Shown: piece by piece, positions 11,496 through 21,890 of the stretch
Layout of the letters: each line of letters opens with the position of its first letter
How positions within the stretch are numbered: position 1 is the first letter of the stretch
DNA from: Pholiota molesta
Taxonomy: Eukaryota > Basidiomycota > Agaricomycetes > Agaricales > Strophariaceae
Length of the DNA stretch: 64,000 nucleotides
Direction: 5' to 3'
Assembly (NCBI GenBank): GCA_014925825.1
Contig: JACGCK010000117.1
Coordinates: 62,001-126,000 of the forward strand
Translations under genes and position numbers: made by a program
The notes under the pieces: model-generated
The model's input: the letters and a program-made list of their open reading frames with translations, nothing else
Database searches by the model: none
What the model was told of the DNA's origin: nothing

Positions 11496-13205
11496 CTAGC
11501 TAAGCAGCAGCCTTCTGTGGAGGAGGTAGTCGATGAGGAGGACCTGCGTTTGCAGCAGGAAATTTCCTCTCGATCCCTGCCGAGTTCCGTGGATTCGGTT
11601 GTTACCCACATTAGTGCTTGTGTTGAGGAGTCAGTGCCTCCTCGAAGGGGGGGGAGAGAGAGAGATACTCATAAAGCCAGTAAACCGCAGAAAAATCAGA
11701 AAAGCGTGAATAAGAAAAAACGCATGGACAAGGATGTTCAGGCGAAGGTGGAATATTGCCCGAAGAGGGAATATTGCCAACCTACATCTTCAAAGGTTAA
11801 AGTAGAAGACCTTGTCACTGACGAGATAGAAAACGAAATCTTGAGCGAGATTAATAGAGAAAAACGTAAAATACATCGGTCATTTTGGGAACGCCCAGTA
11901 CCGAATCCGAGGTTAGACTGGGTTTACGACCCTCGTATGCCGCGAGAAATAAATCAATTAATGTATGACATGACAGCATACAGAAGTCAAACGATAGTAT
12001 CTACTAAAGATGGATATAGAGACCCATTCCCAGATGAAGTATCGGAATCAGTAAACTTTGACAAAATTTATCCAGAATCTAGAAAGATTCGAAAGGATCA
12101 TTTGAATAGAACAAATTGTCTGCATACCGAAGCGGATGATATAAATAACATAAGTAGGCTCAGAGCGCGCTTTGAGAAACCTAAGCCAAAAATAGCTCAT
12201 AAGGCGCCTAGTGTAGAGATACGCGCCGCCAGGGATACTAAAGGGAAAGCTAGAGCTGTCCTAACAAAAGATGACATCCCTCAGCTGAGGGAACATTGGA
12301 GAAATGAATACGACGATATTGTAAATGGTACACCAAGTAAATTACCGCCATTCCGAGAGATAAATCATGAGATACATCTCATAGATGAAAACAGGAGATA
12401 TAACTACCATGCACCCAGATGCCCGCAATCTTTGCGAGCTGAATTTTATGAGAAACTGAATCGATATGTAACAGCCGGTTGGTGGACAGCGAATAGCGCA
12501 ACACAAGCCGCACCATTGATGTGCATTCCCAAAAAAGATGGGAAACTTAGAACTGTTGTCGACTGTCGGCAACGAAATGACAACACTATAAAAGATGTTA
12601 CTCCTTTGCCCGACCAGGAAATTATCCGTGAGGATGTTGCTCGGGCAAAATATAGATCTAAAATAGATCTAACTGATGCATACGAACAGGTCCGTATACG
12701 ACCTGAGGACGTTCATAAGACTGCATTTAGTACAATTGCAGGAACTTATGTTAGCAATGTAATTCAAATTGGAGACTGTAACGCTCCAGCAACATTTCAA
12801 CGCTTAATGACGTTTATTTTCAGGGATTGCATTGGGTGATTCTTACATGTGTACCTAGACGATATGTTCATATTCTCGGACACTATAGAAGATCATGAGA
12901 AATATCTCAAGATTATATTTGATCGGCTTCGCAAATATCAGCTGTACCTGAAGTGGGCTAAATGCGAACTGTATGCGGAAGAAATCGATTGCTTAGGCCA
13001 TATGATCGATGATGAAGGTATTCATCCGGACACTGATAAACTGGACCGTATTCGCGGATGGCGAACACCACGTAATTATAATGACATCCAACGATTTGTG
13101 GGATTAGTAAATTATGTGGGTAACTTTCTACCCAATATTTCGGTGTATTCTGGGCCATTGATGGCCATGACGCAAAATGGGGCGCCCTTCCTTTGGCGCC
13201 CAATC
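11496..13205 (+). pseudogene. pol: Retrotransposon reverse transcriptase region of pol, with an in-frame stop
   Basis: After a charged linker (about 11520-12240) the reverse transcriptase follows: PLMCIPKKDGKLRTVVDC, SKIDLTDAYEQVRI, and the catalytic box YLDDMFIFS at about 12852-12878. A TGA at 12837-12839 lies between the ..RDC.. block and the YLDD box in the same frame, where relatives have Arg or Lys. The thumb/connection part follows (GHMIDDEGIHPD, RFVGLVNYVGNFLP). At about 13195 a run of three C interrupts the frame; one more C restores it. As written, no full-length polymerase could be made without readthrough or correction. Confidence 0.85.
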
Positions 13206-13826
13206 ATCAGCGGTGCTTTGATATGATCAAGCACTTGTGTAGCAAGACACCGGTTCTACAACCGGTTAAGCCGGAAGAGACTGATCCAATTTGGGTGATA
13301 TGTGATGCGTCTAAGTCAGGCGTAGGGGCAATGTATGGACAGGGTCCTAGCTGGAATAATTGTCGGCCTGCCGGATTCATGTCCCGCAAATTTACAGCGG
13401 CACAGCATAATTATGCGGTGCATGAGTTGGAAACATTGGCGATCCTAGAGGCGTTAATGAAGTGGAAGATAAACTGGTTGGATATAAGATCCACATCATT
13501 ACAGATCATAAAGCATTAGAGTTCTTCAAAACTCAAAACACCTTGAGTTACCGTCAACGGAGGTGGATGGACTACCTCTCGAGATTTGACTTTGACATTA
13601 CATATGTTAAGGGGAATTGAATAAGGTCGCTGACTGTTTGTCGCGATACTACGAAAATGACACTCCCGCGGATGTGTACAAACCATATGAATATGTAAAC
13701 GCAGATGTGCGTATTGATAAAAACGGTGATGATTTACCGTTACAATGTTACAAGGAGGTGTTTGAGAACACTGACTACATAAGAATGATGAATGAACCTA
13801 ATGTTCATAGAAGTAATAGATTATGA
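13193..13826 (+). pseudogene. pol: Retrotransposon RNase H region of pol
   Basis: The RNase H of Ty3/Gypsy elements is clear in pieces. The first catalytic Asp is in VICDASKSGVGAM (about 13285-13325), the Glu in YAVHELETLAILEAL (about 13410-13455), the next Asp in ITDHKALEFF (about 13500-13530), and the end block is VADCLSRYY (about 13624-13650). Two frame breaks, near 13463 (TGGAAG, where TGGGAAG is expected) and 13613 (GGGG reduced), are each a single missing G. The tether region ends at another in-frame TGA (13824-13826). Confidence 0.75.
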
Positions 13827-13839
13827 CAAATACAGGATC

Positions 13840-15515
13840 GTGTTGAGGCACGCGAGAAGAAGCCGCAGAGCTGAAGGGTGCGGATGATATGGCTATATCC
13901 GTGCAGGGCCCGTGGTGACGACGATACCACCAGCTGGGAAAGAAGTGGACCCCACACTTGGGGATACATTGGCGACATTGTATCCCATCCGCCGCCTACA
14001 GAGGTCAAAGATGATATTTTTCTCGAGGCCGTAAAGCAGGGATACGCTTCAGATCGATTATTTAAGTTCGTTATCGCGGATCCGGATAAATACCGTCAGT
14101 TTATACTGCGGGATGGGATTTTATATACACACAACCAAAACAATGACGAGGTGCTGTGTGTGCCTCAGGAAATAGAGATCTTGTTATGAAGATTGTGGAC
14201 CAAGCTCATATTATTGTGGGTCACTTCTCTAAGCACAAGACTGCGAGCTATGTACGGCAGTGGTACTGGTGGCCTAGAATGGGAAAAGATATTGAGGCAT
14301 GGTGTACAACATGTGTCACCTGTCAAGTTACCAAGGCATCGAACCGACAGCCTGCTGGAAGTTGCATCCACTGCCTATACCGACGAAGCCATGGGATTCG
14401 ATAGGAATGGACTTTATTGGGCCATTCCCTGAGGCTAAGGGATTCAATTACCTTTGGGTAATAATATGTAGAATGACCAGCATGGTACATTTAGTGCCAG
14501 TTCACACGACAATGAAAGCGTCAGAGCTTTCATGGATTTACCGTCGCGAGATTGTACGGCTGCATGGGTTGCCAAGTACTATTGTGAGCGATCGGGATTC
14601 TAAGTTTACATCTAAGTGGTGGACTGAACTTCATAAAATCTGGGTGCTAAGCTCTTGATGTCTACATCGTTTCACCCTCAGACGGATGGGCAGACAGAGC
14701 GTGCGAATCGGTCCATAGGACAGATATTCCGCGCTACAGTGGCTCCTGATCAGAAGAATTGGGTGGATTGCATTGATATGACGGAGTTTGCGATCAATGC
14801 GAGCGTGTCTGAAACGACGAAGTACGCCCCGTTCGAGTTGAACGGTGGCTACCTTCCATCAATGATTAAGGAGGTAAAGGGTCGCGATGTCCGAGGGGAG
14901 TTCGCGAGTTCGCGCGTACAGTGCTTGACAATTTGGCGCGCACGCACGATGCGATAATAGAAGCGCGAGTGTTCCAGACTGCACGGGCGAACAAAAAGCG
15001 CTCCGAGGAGCCAGTTTGAATGTTGGAAGTTTGGTATTTTGTCGACGGAGAACTTGAATCTTCCGAAGAATAGGACGCGCAAGCTGCGGCCGAAATTTAT
15101 TGGGCCATATAAAGTGTTGAAGGCTTATCCAGACACCTCCACGTATGTGGTGGACCTCCCACCGATTTTGCAGCAGCGTCGTGTTAAAAATATGTTTCAT
15201 GTCTCGTTACTGAGGCCTTACCAGGCTTCGTCAGATGCGTTATTTCCTATAGGGCAACTCCGGAGCCTTACGATTTTGGCGCTGGTGATGACCAGGAATG
15301 GTATGTGGACGAGATCGTCGGTCACCGCCGCAGCACGGCGGGGAAGCTCGAATACGAGATACGTTGGTCACTGGGATACTACTGGGAACCTCACGAGGAG
15401 TGTAAGAACCTTGAGGCATTAGATCGGTATTTGGAACTTCACCGAGTGAAGTATCCGTCGCAGTTGCCAAGGGCGCCTGAGGGCGTTGCCGTGCGGGATA
15501 TGGCTCATTGAGTCA
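13840..15515 (+). pseudogene. pol: Retrotransposon integrase with C-terminal chromodomain
   Basis: The HHCC zinc finger is visible (QAH..GH.. then CTTC..C, about 14200-14330). The catalytic core carries the three acidic residues in MDFIGPFPE (about 14405), VSDRDSKFTSKW (about 14585) and DGQTERANRSIGQ (about 14685). After a GPY-like module (KFIGPYKVLKAYP, about 15093-15130) comes a chromodomain, WYVDEIVGHRRS..YEIRW..WEPHEECKN, at about 15300-15410, ending at TGA 15509-15511. Chromodomain integrases target histone-marked chromatin. Several one-base frame breaks (near 13870, 14160, 14350, 14640, 14900 and 15020) separate the pieces. Confidence 0.8.
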
Positions 15516-15585
15516 GAATGAAAACAAAAATTTTTGGGGCCTTCCGCAGGGGTCCCCACTGCCGGAATATCTGTATGGCGATGTG

Positions 15586-15596
15586 TCCTATATATG
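15586..15596 (+). promoter_or_regulatory. TATA box upstream of the third ORF
   Basis: CCTATATATGG lies about 85 bp before the ATG at 15679, inside the retroelement and after the pol stop. The position fits an internal promoter for a separate transcript of the third ORF. Confidence 0.45.
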
Positions 15597-15678
15597 GGGA
15601 CGCGCTGGCGGGGGGTGGAAACTCTTTGGTTTCACTTCGCCACTATCTCATCCCTATTATTGCACACTGTCTACGACG

Positions 15679-17881
15679 ATGTATCTCAGAGGCCGCGGAT
15701 ATCAGGGACATTCCCGGGGTCGCGGGCGCGGAGCGCCTCAGTTTTCAGGTATGAACTTCTGCATGAGTTCATGTGGGGGGAGAATAGAGGAATAATTTTC
15801 GAATTGTGAATTTTGTAGGCATGTCTCGCCGAGACAGCGTTCACACAGTGACATCCCTCTCAGCGGGAAGTTCGCCACGTACCTACGGCGGACCATACAG
15901 TGGACCCGGTCCATACAGTGGACCACCCCAGTATCACGAAGAATGGAACTCAGGAGGGCATCAGCAGTGGCAGCATCAAGGCCCACCGCGTCCGCCGCCG
16001 AGGCCATATGACCTAATGACGGTTTCTAACCGCCTGTATGGTCCTCTACCTTCGGTGGAGCCTTACCGTGAGGCTTTGGCCTCTCAGCGGAGCAGCTATG
16101 CGGCCGCAGTTTCGAGCGCGCGCCCAGCTAAAAGAATGCGCGCTGAAACCAGAATCGCGCCTGTCGTGATCCAGTTTCCGGAACCACTTCCTGCAGTCGA
16201 ACGGGGAGTTGCAGAGAGAGAGTATGTGGATGGTCAACGAGCGGAGCTCTTGACCGAGGCTTTACAAGGTGTGAAGCGACGCCTGGCGGGAGGCCTTCCA
16301 GAGAACGATCCTCCCAATGTAATTAAACCGTCTGCAAAGACTACGGACGTTGAATTGCAAACATATCTTGATTACGATCGAGACATCATTCCAGCGCTCG
16401 CAAGGCGAGGACACAGCCCAGAAGCAGCATCGGGAGGCGTTGAACAATCATATATGGCGCAGAATGGCCGCCAGGTATGAGACCGACATAGAAATTGCTA
16501 AGAAGCGATACGCATTGGCAAGGGGGTTGATCGTAGTCGACCGCGATATCGAACGTCCCAACAATCTGTTCAACGTGGGTTATATATGGAGCCCAGTATT
16601 CTATTACAGGGCATCGAACACTGTACTCTACGGTGATTACGCGAACCGTGCAATCGAACATCTTCAATCCAAAGCCGACACGAAGTTCGAAATTACCGAA
16701 CGTGATGTGGTTTATCGAATGGCCCCGCGAGGATATCCCCACAGGCCCTCAGAGATCGAGCGCTTGTTAGCCTTGGAGAACAATCCAGCGTCGGATCCAG
16801 CGGACCGTATAGGCGCTCACATCTTGCTGAGGTCGTTTTATATTGCGGTCAGCCGCATCGATCCTTCTTTGTATGACAGTTCCATGAGACGTATCATGGA
16901 CCCCAAGGCCTATAACCCTGAGGCCTACCCGACATGTATGCGGAGTACAGACGAAATCCTCGAGTTCTGGACGATGCCGCCGAAGCAGGTTAGCCGAGAC
17001 ACCAATCGTAACGGCGGGTTTGGACTCAGCACACCCAGCGACCCATTCGATATCATAGAGTGGTGTCGATACTACTTGATCCACCACACAGTGGGCACCG
17101 TGAACGCCGTGAACGGAGTTACCATGGACTACGGAGGCCGAGTTCGTATAGAGACTGTCTTCGGAGCTCGACTCGCTCGAATTCTCGGCCCAAAGGATGC
17201 GGGCGCGCGTGCGGCCTTCACATCTGAGTTTGCGTATCTGGCAGCGCGTCCAAATTTGTACGCCGAACGTCTCGATGCGTACAACGCAGCCAATCCTGGA
17301 GCACCCTACCATCCGGCGGTTGGACCCCCATACGAGTTCATGCCGTCTGAATTGGGCACATCTGAGTCCAAGAACTTCACGCTCGATGACTTATGCGAGT
17401 TCTTAATTAAAAATGGCGTTCCTGTAGCGCTAATTGATCACTGCTATGCATACGGCAGACAGTATCTGGACAATGTGTTCTTCAATTTCGGACGCAAGGA
17501 TGAAGTCACGCCATTGATGACGAACGCATGGAGAGACTCAGGCAATACGGGGTACCTCCAACCATACCGGATTGGACGGGTTGGTTCAAGCCGTCGCTTG
17601 ACGATGTTCGACGCCTCAAGTACTTCTATCACATGAACCCTCAGGCGTACGATCTTAAAGATCCTTACTGGCTGCGCTACGGATCCGACCACCTCCCTGT
17701 GATATTACGATCTCGCCCGGGGATACCAACGTTCACTCCTCATACGTGGGGGCAGCCGCACGCTACAATCATTGGGCCTCAGCACGGTCATGATGCGGAC
17801 GATGATATGGACGCAGAAGGAGAAACCAGAGCAGCCGAGCGACACTCCAGAGCAGCCACACGAGCCATTAGCAGCTCCTTA
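15679..17881 (+). CDS. Unrecognised third ORF of the retroelement (about 700 residues), apparently spliced
   Basis: I do not recognise this protein. It sits where retroviruses carry env, but I see no signal peptide and no clear membrane segment in the main body. Exon 1 (15679-15748) encodes an Arg/Gly-rich start (RGRGYQGHSRGRGRG). A 70 nt intron (15749-15818, GTATGA..TTTGTAG) joins in frame to 15819. A Gly/Pro/Tyr/Gln-rich stretch follows, then a long mixed, probably folded region (about 16200-17700) with VGYIWSPVFYYR, EFLIKNGVPVALIDH and GWFKPSLDDVRRLKYF. Frame breaks near 16395 and 17515 divide it; the second is cured by one base. One frame ends in a Pro/Glu-rich tail with a stop at about 17881. 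The frame open at 17880 would run to 18028 and add a hydrophobic end. It may be a captured host gene or an element-specific nucleic-acid-binding accessory protein. Confidence 0.6.
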
Positions 17882-17950
17882 GAATTCTTTCTTTTTTCTT
17901 CGCTCTCCATTTTTCTGTTTCACTCAGCTGTTATTATGTCCACGGCGCTT

Positions 17951-18100
17951 ATGCTAACGCGTAGGCAGTGGGGATTTATTTACTTCACTCCTTCATTTAT
18001 TTCAAATACTTTTCGGCGCCTATGCTAACGCGTATGCACCAAGTTTGCACTATTGTTATTAAACCTTATTTACCAAACTGGACTGTGGATGCTAACGCGT
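17951..18100 (+). repeat. Three copies of ATGCTAACGCGT upstream of the 3' LTR
   Basis: The exact 12-mer occurs at 17951-17962, 18022-18033 and 18089-18100, spaced 71 and 67 bp. Each contains ACGCGT, the core of the MCB element bound by the yeast G1/S factor MBF; its use here is only a suggestion. Their regular spacing beside the polypurine tract makes chance unlikely. Confidence 0.6.
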
Positions 18101-18198
18101 CACCGATAGTCGTTCTTTCATTATTGAATTTACATAACTAGTTTTTAACTTTTGTTCTTTTTCTTTCTTCTTTGGTTTCAGATTGCGAACGCAATCTC

Positions 18199-18207
18199 AA
18201 AGGGGGG
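18199..18207 (+). other. Polypurine tract of the retroelement
   Basis: AAAGGGGGG directly abuts the first base of the 3' LTR. This is the expected RNase H-resistant primer for plus-strand DNA synthesis. Confidence 0.85.
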
Positions 18208-18388
18208 TGTGTAACGGGTACATACGACATCGTACTTACGTAATGCGCGAGGCCCATATATAAGGCTCGCGCAACCACCCTCACTCTTTAGTCTTTATTC
18301 TATCACTTCGTAGAACTACCAATATATTGGTTGGCTGGTTCTATTCGATGACCTAAGGACTACCTACTACGGAACGGAAAGCGTTTCA
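18208..18388 (+). repeat. 3' LTR
   Basis: 181 bp, about 99% identical to the 5' LTR. It is followed without a target duplication by TCCGGCCC of the interrupted glycosyltransferase gene. Confidence 0.95.
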
Positions 18389-20357
18389 TCCGGCCCACCA
18401 AGCTGCGCTGCTTCTGGTCCGCGATCCTCCTTCTCGTCGTTTTCCAAGCATATATGCGCAGCGGGCGGCGCCCGAGCGCGCTGGGCAGCCGGCGAGACGG
18501 AATTTCTAGCACCACCCCGCACGGCACGAACCACACCCCGGCGGGCAGAAGGGGCAGAACGCCACGCACGACGGGGCGGCGCCAAACCGCCGCGCGCGAG
18601 CGGGAAATGGAACTACCCGCTCGTCGACCGCACGGTGCTCGCCAAGCTCGACCGGATGCAGCAGTTCTACGCCCGGAGTACTACCGCCTCCCCGCCGCAC
18701 CCCCGCCGCCCACCCCGGCCGACCACGCGAGCTGGCCGCCGAAAGTGACCCGCATCCCGGAGCGCCCCGCCCGGCCGCCGCCCGGGAGTGCGAGCACACC
18801 CGACGCCGGAGCCTCCGCGCTCTGCGCCTCCGCGGCGCACCCGCGGCCGTGCCGCTTCCTCCTCCCGCTGCGCATCGCGGAGCAGGAGTCGAAGGCGCGC
18901 ATCCACCTCGCGCAGCTCGCGCTTCTCGCGCGCGCGCTGAACCGCACGCTCGTGCTCCCGAACGTCGGCCGGAGCAAGGTCGGCGCGTGCTTCCGGTGGG
19001 ACTTGGGGGCGTACTACGACGTCGCGTCGCTCGCGCCGACGGGGCGAGCGGGGACGCGGCGCCTGGGGATGGGTTCGTCGCGCAGGAGAGTTCCGGGCGT
19101 GGCTGGACGGGCGCGCGCGGTGGCTCGCAGATGATCTCCATCGGCGCGTCCGCTGCCCGCGCACACCGGTTCCGCGAGGACGCCGTGTACTCCAACGCGG
19201 ACGTGTCGGTGCTGGCGTACCACGCGTTCGGGGCCTGGGAGCGCGATCTCCCGGGGTGCTTCGCGAGCAAGCTGGACAAGCTCGCGCTGGAGACGATGCC
19301 GGTGTTCATGGCCACCACGAACGCGATCAACAAAGACGGCAGCGTCAGGCTCATCGGCGACGCCGTCGTCGAGGCGTTCTCGTCCATTTCTTCACGGGCG
19401 GCGCAGCAGGATATGGTCGAGATACCGCTCGCATTCGACGCCTTGGACTAGCGGCCCGCGACGCCGCCAGATCCCGACGTCCTCGTCGTCAACTGGGATC
19501 TGCGCCATCCAATATTCCCAGCCTCCGCGACGCCCCTGCGATACTCCAACGCATGCACGACTCGCCGCGCGGCACGCGCCAAAAGCCCGTACCTCGCCGT
19601 CCAGTGGCGCATGGAGACGTCCAGCCCCGAGCTGCTCGAAGACTGCGCGCACGCGCTCGTCGACGTCCTGTCCCGGCTCCTCCGCGATTTTGCCCTGGCA
19701 GAAAATATCACGACCGTCTGGTTCGCGAGCGACTACCCGTATCCCGTCGTCCAACACAGTTCGTCGCAGAGGCGGCCAGCGGTTATTGCGAAATCAGGCA
19801 CCTTTCGGGATTTTGGGGTGCGGCATGAAGAGGCCATCGATATTCTGCGAAAGGCATTGTAAAGAGGGAGAATTGAGCCACTGGGTACTGACTGACTTTG
19901 CGGAGGCAATAGAAACCAACAAAGGCATGGAGAAAGGCGTGGAGTCGGAGCTATTGCAAGATTCTGGTACGCTGGGCATCCTGGACAAGCTCGTCAGTAT
20001 CAATGCAAATTTGTTCGTCAGTGGCGCAAGCAGGTGTAGTCGTAGAAGGTAAGGTGCATTTGGGATTCAAAACAAACAGAGGTGCTTATCAAAACAGTTC
20101 GTTCACAAAACAGGTGGTTGAAGCAAGGAATGACGAATGGAGTCGAAGTCGCGAATCGCATTTGAGGAACGTTGTAGAGATTTTCGGTTGACCGAGATGG
20201 AATTTGGTCAGGTATATTGCAAAAGCCAGCGAGTTAAAAGAAAGAAAAGGGAGATCCTGCATAGCGAAAGATAGCATAGCATGGGGTACATATGACATGC
20301 TCATACCACAGATTCTGATCGTCGTAATGGATAATGTAATAGACTCGCACCCAAAAT

Positions 20358-20912
20358 CTACTCCCGAGGAGCACCCCGTCCAACACCAGCAAATTGCGGC
20401 CTGAACTCGCCAGGAGCACCATCCTCCTTCTTGCTGCGGTATCCTTCGCGGTCGCCGCGGGGGGCGCGGTAGGCACCGCCCTCGCCACCAGCTCCGGGCG
20501 GACGGTAGCAGGGCGGGGGGACGCACGGCCTTCTTGTAGGTGGCAGGGACGATCTCGGCGGGGAGGTGAAGCCTAGGAAAGATCAGGCGAGAAAAGAGGC
20601 AAGACAAGGAGAGATACGCACCATTCACGGAGGTACTCGACACCCTCGGGGGTCAAGACGTAGTAGTACCATTGCCAAGAGAACTGGGTCTTGACGAGGC
20701 CCCTGGAAGTCAGGCTTTGGAGAGCCTTGATGACCTGCAGGTTGGGGACGTCGAGCTCCTCGTGCTTGGGCGCGTTGAAGTCTTTTTTGGCGACGAGAAC
20801 ACCCTCTGCAGAAAGATCTGTTGGCCAAACTCCCATCAACGCCAGATTACTGCGACGCACCCTTGAAGAGGTTCTCGTAGATGATGCGCCTGTTCTGCTT
20901 AGGGATAATCAT
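20358..20912 (-). CDS. RPS10: 40S ribosomal protein S10 (eS10)
   Basis: A component of the small ribosomal subunit (beak region). Exons run 20912-20861, 20805-20622 and 20572-20358, with introns of 55 and 49 nt. The protein starts [15 protein letters not shown] and continues [34 protein letters not shown] and EYLREW, the winged-helix plectin/S10 domain, followed by an Arg/Gly-rich tail ([18 protein letters not shown]). In exon 3 (about 20495-20515) the frame is off by two. Adding one C in the run after RPPA and one G in the CCGG run restores the expected tail and gives 453 nt, 150 residues. An essential single-copy protein with two missing bases argues for sequence error. A 5'-leader intron is likely (GTAAGT at 21164 to CAG at 20941). 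It is convergent with the glycosyltransferase gene. Confidence 0.93.
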
Positions 20913-21424
20913 GCTGGGCCTGCGGGTTTATTTGCGGAAGCTGAAAATGCGACAAAACGACGGGTTTAGGGACAGATCGTGGGGCAAGAGGCGGCACATA
21001 CTGCGACGGTGATTCGCACTGGGTTCCGGCTGCAGAGAAAAAAACAGCGTCAGTCGTCATCCGGAAAGGCGAGAGGCCATCCATCCAGTTCCACCCCTCC
21101 AAACGGCTCGAAACGAGTCTCTTTGTGCTCTGGCGGATCTGGGGATGCGGATGGACAGACTTACAGCACGGATTTTGGGGACGGTCTTGCGGGGAGTCTT
21201 GACGTTGACGAGCGAGTCGGCGACCACACACCACACATCGCCCGGATGGAAGTGTGGTCGTGTTTGGCTGCACCCTCCCATCAATTCTCCCAACATATAA
21301 TAATATTATTTAATATATGTGGTCCCAGGATCCAGGCGGAATTCAAATCGACAAGGCCTGTCGAGCTGATTATCTCGGTATGAAGCTCTCCTTGACGCTC
21401 CTTCATACACTGATCACTTCTTAG

Positions 21425-21890
21425 ATCTTCGAATCTCTCTGTGCTTATCATCCAATTCGCGCGGATGTCTCCGCGCAACCGCCGCTCCATACTCAACGAC
21501 AACCGCACGCGGGGCGACAAGGGATCGAGGACCATGACCAGCTCGGCAGGCGTTCATAAAAGCTCAGCGCTCAGGTCGCGTAGGTATGCTGCCGTCGGCG
21601 TGTTCTGCATGGTCTGCACGACTTCCTTGACATGAGGCTCTTTCACTGTGAATCTCGTAATCTTCACCAGCTCCACTGCCCGTTTGAATGGCATATCGAT
21701 ACGTAGATTGAATTTCTGGATACAAACGCGCTCGCCGGCAAACTCCTCACATCGCCCGTAATTTGACTAGCAGTCATCGCAGCAAGCTTATTTGCATCAG
21801 ACTCCTCTCTTGCGCTCTGCAGCCTCGTCCCGACGGTCTGCTCCAGCTGCTGGCGCGTATACGGCTGAGAGTTAATATACAGTGAATACA
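21425..21890 (-). pseudogene. Inverted, decayed fragment of ORC1
   Basis: Read on the minus strand it matches ORC1 between about 24545 and 25150. Shared segments are QPYTR.QLE, RLQSAREE, KLAAMT.S.ITGD, and then nearly identical DNA over LKEVVQTMQNTPTAAYLRDL (minus-strand copy near 21560-21640). Internal deletions remove the segment between SARE and KLAAMT and about 150 bp after YLRDLS. The ORC1 intron at 24729-24780 is still present, with ruined splice sites, so this is a DNA duplication rather than a retrocopy. It lies head-to-head with ORC1, about 370 bp upstream of its start. Confidence 0.85.

Larger units (their letters stand above)
6904..18388 (+). mobile_element. Ty3/Gypsy chromovirus LTR retrotransposon, about 11.5 kb
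   Basis: Two LTRs of 182 and 181 bp begin TGTGTAAC and end GTTTCA. They differ by one substitution and one indel, so the insertion is young. The internal order is gag with a zinc knuckle, aspartic protease, reverse transcriptase, RNase H, integrase with an HHCC finger and DDE core, and a C-terminal chromodomain, which marks a chromovirus. A third ORF of about 700 codons and a long 3' leader follow. A polypurine tract (AAAGGGGGG) abuts the 3' LTR. I found no convincing tRNA primer-binding site after the 5' LTR, so self-priming is possible but unproven. The flanking pentanucleotides (GCTGC and TCCGG) do not form a target duplication. The element is interrupted by a 942 bp hAT-like insertion. 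Pol has in-frame TGA codons and several one-base frame breaks. Confidence 0.9.
6882..20191 (+). pseudogene. Glycosyltransferase (O-fucosyltransferase-like) gene split by a retrotransposon
   Basis: The first 22 bases (ATG at 6882 to 6903) lie left of the retroelement and the rest resumes at 18389. Joining the two flanks directly gives an open frame with a short cytosolic tail followed by a hydrophobic anchor (FWSAILLLVVF), as in a type II Golgi membrane protein. Downstream motifs such as RIAEQESKARIHLAQ (about 18875-18920), LAVQWRMET (about 19590-19620), TVWFASDYPYP (about 19714-19746) and SSFTKQVVEARN resemble a large basidiomycete glycosyltransferase family related to protein O-fucosyltransferases. 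A last intron at about 20049-20097 (GTAAGG..AACAG) leads to the stop at 20189-20191. Frame changes near 19040-19130, 19445-19487 and 19855 also break the frame, but single-base frameshifts are common in this window and may be assembly errors. The insertion alone should inactivate the gene. Confidence 0.7.

Noticed and set aside
15819..18028. Third ORF as a retroviral-type envelope gene
   Set aside because: No signal peptide, no fusion-peptide-like or transmembrane segment in the main body; the only hydrophobic stretch is in an alternative frame at the extreme end.
18506..19387. Long minus-strand open frame of 293 codons opposite the glycosyltransferase
   Set aside because: Arg/Ala/Ser-rich translation caused by GC-rich codons of the sense gene; no domain, and the sense strand carries clear homology.
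20573..20866. Two separate small genes in the RPS10 locus
   Set aside because: They are exon 2 of RPS10 read into its flanking introns; splice sites and ribosomal protein homology join them.
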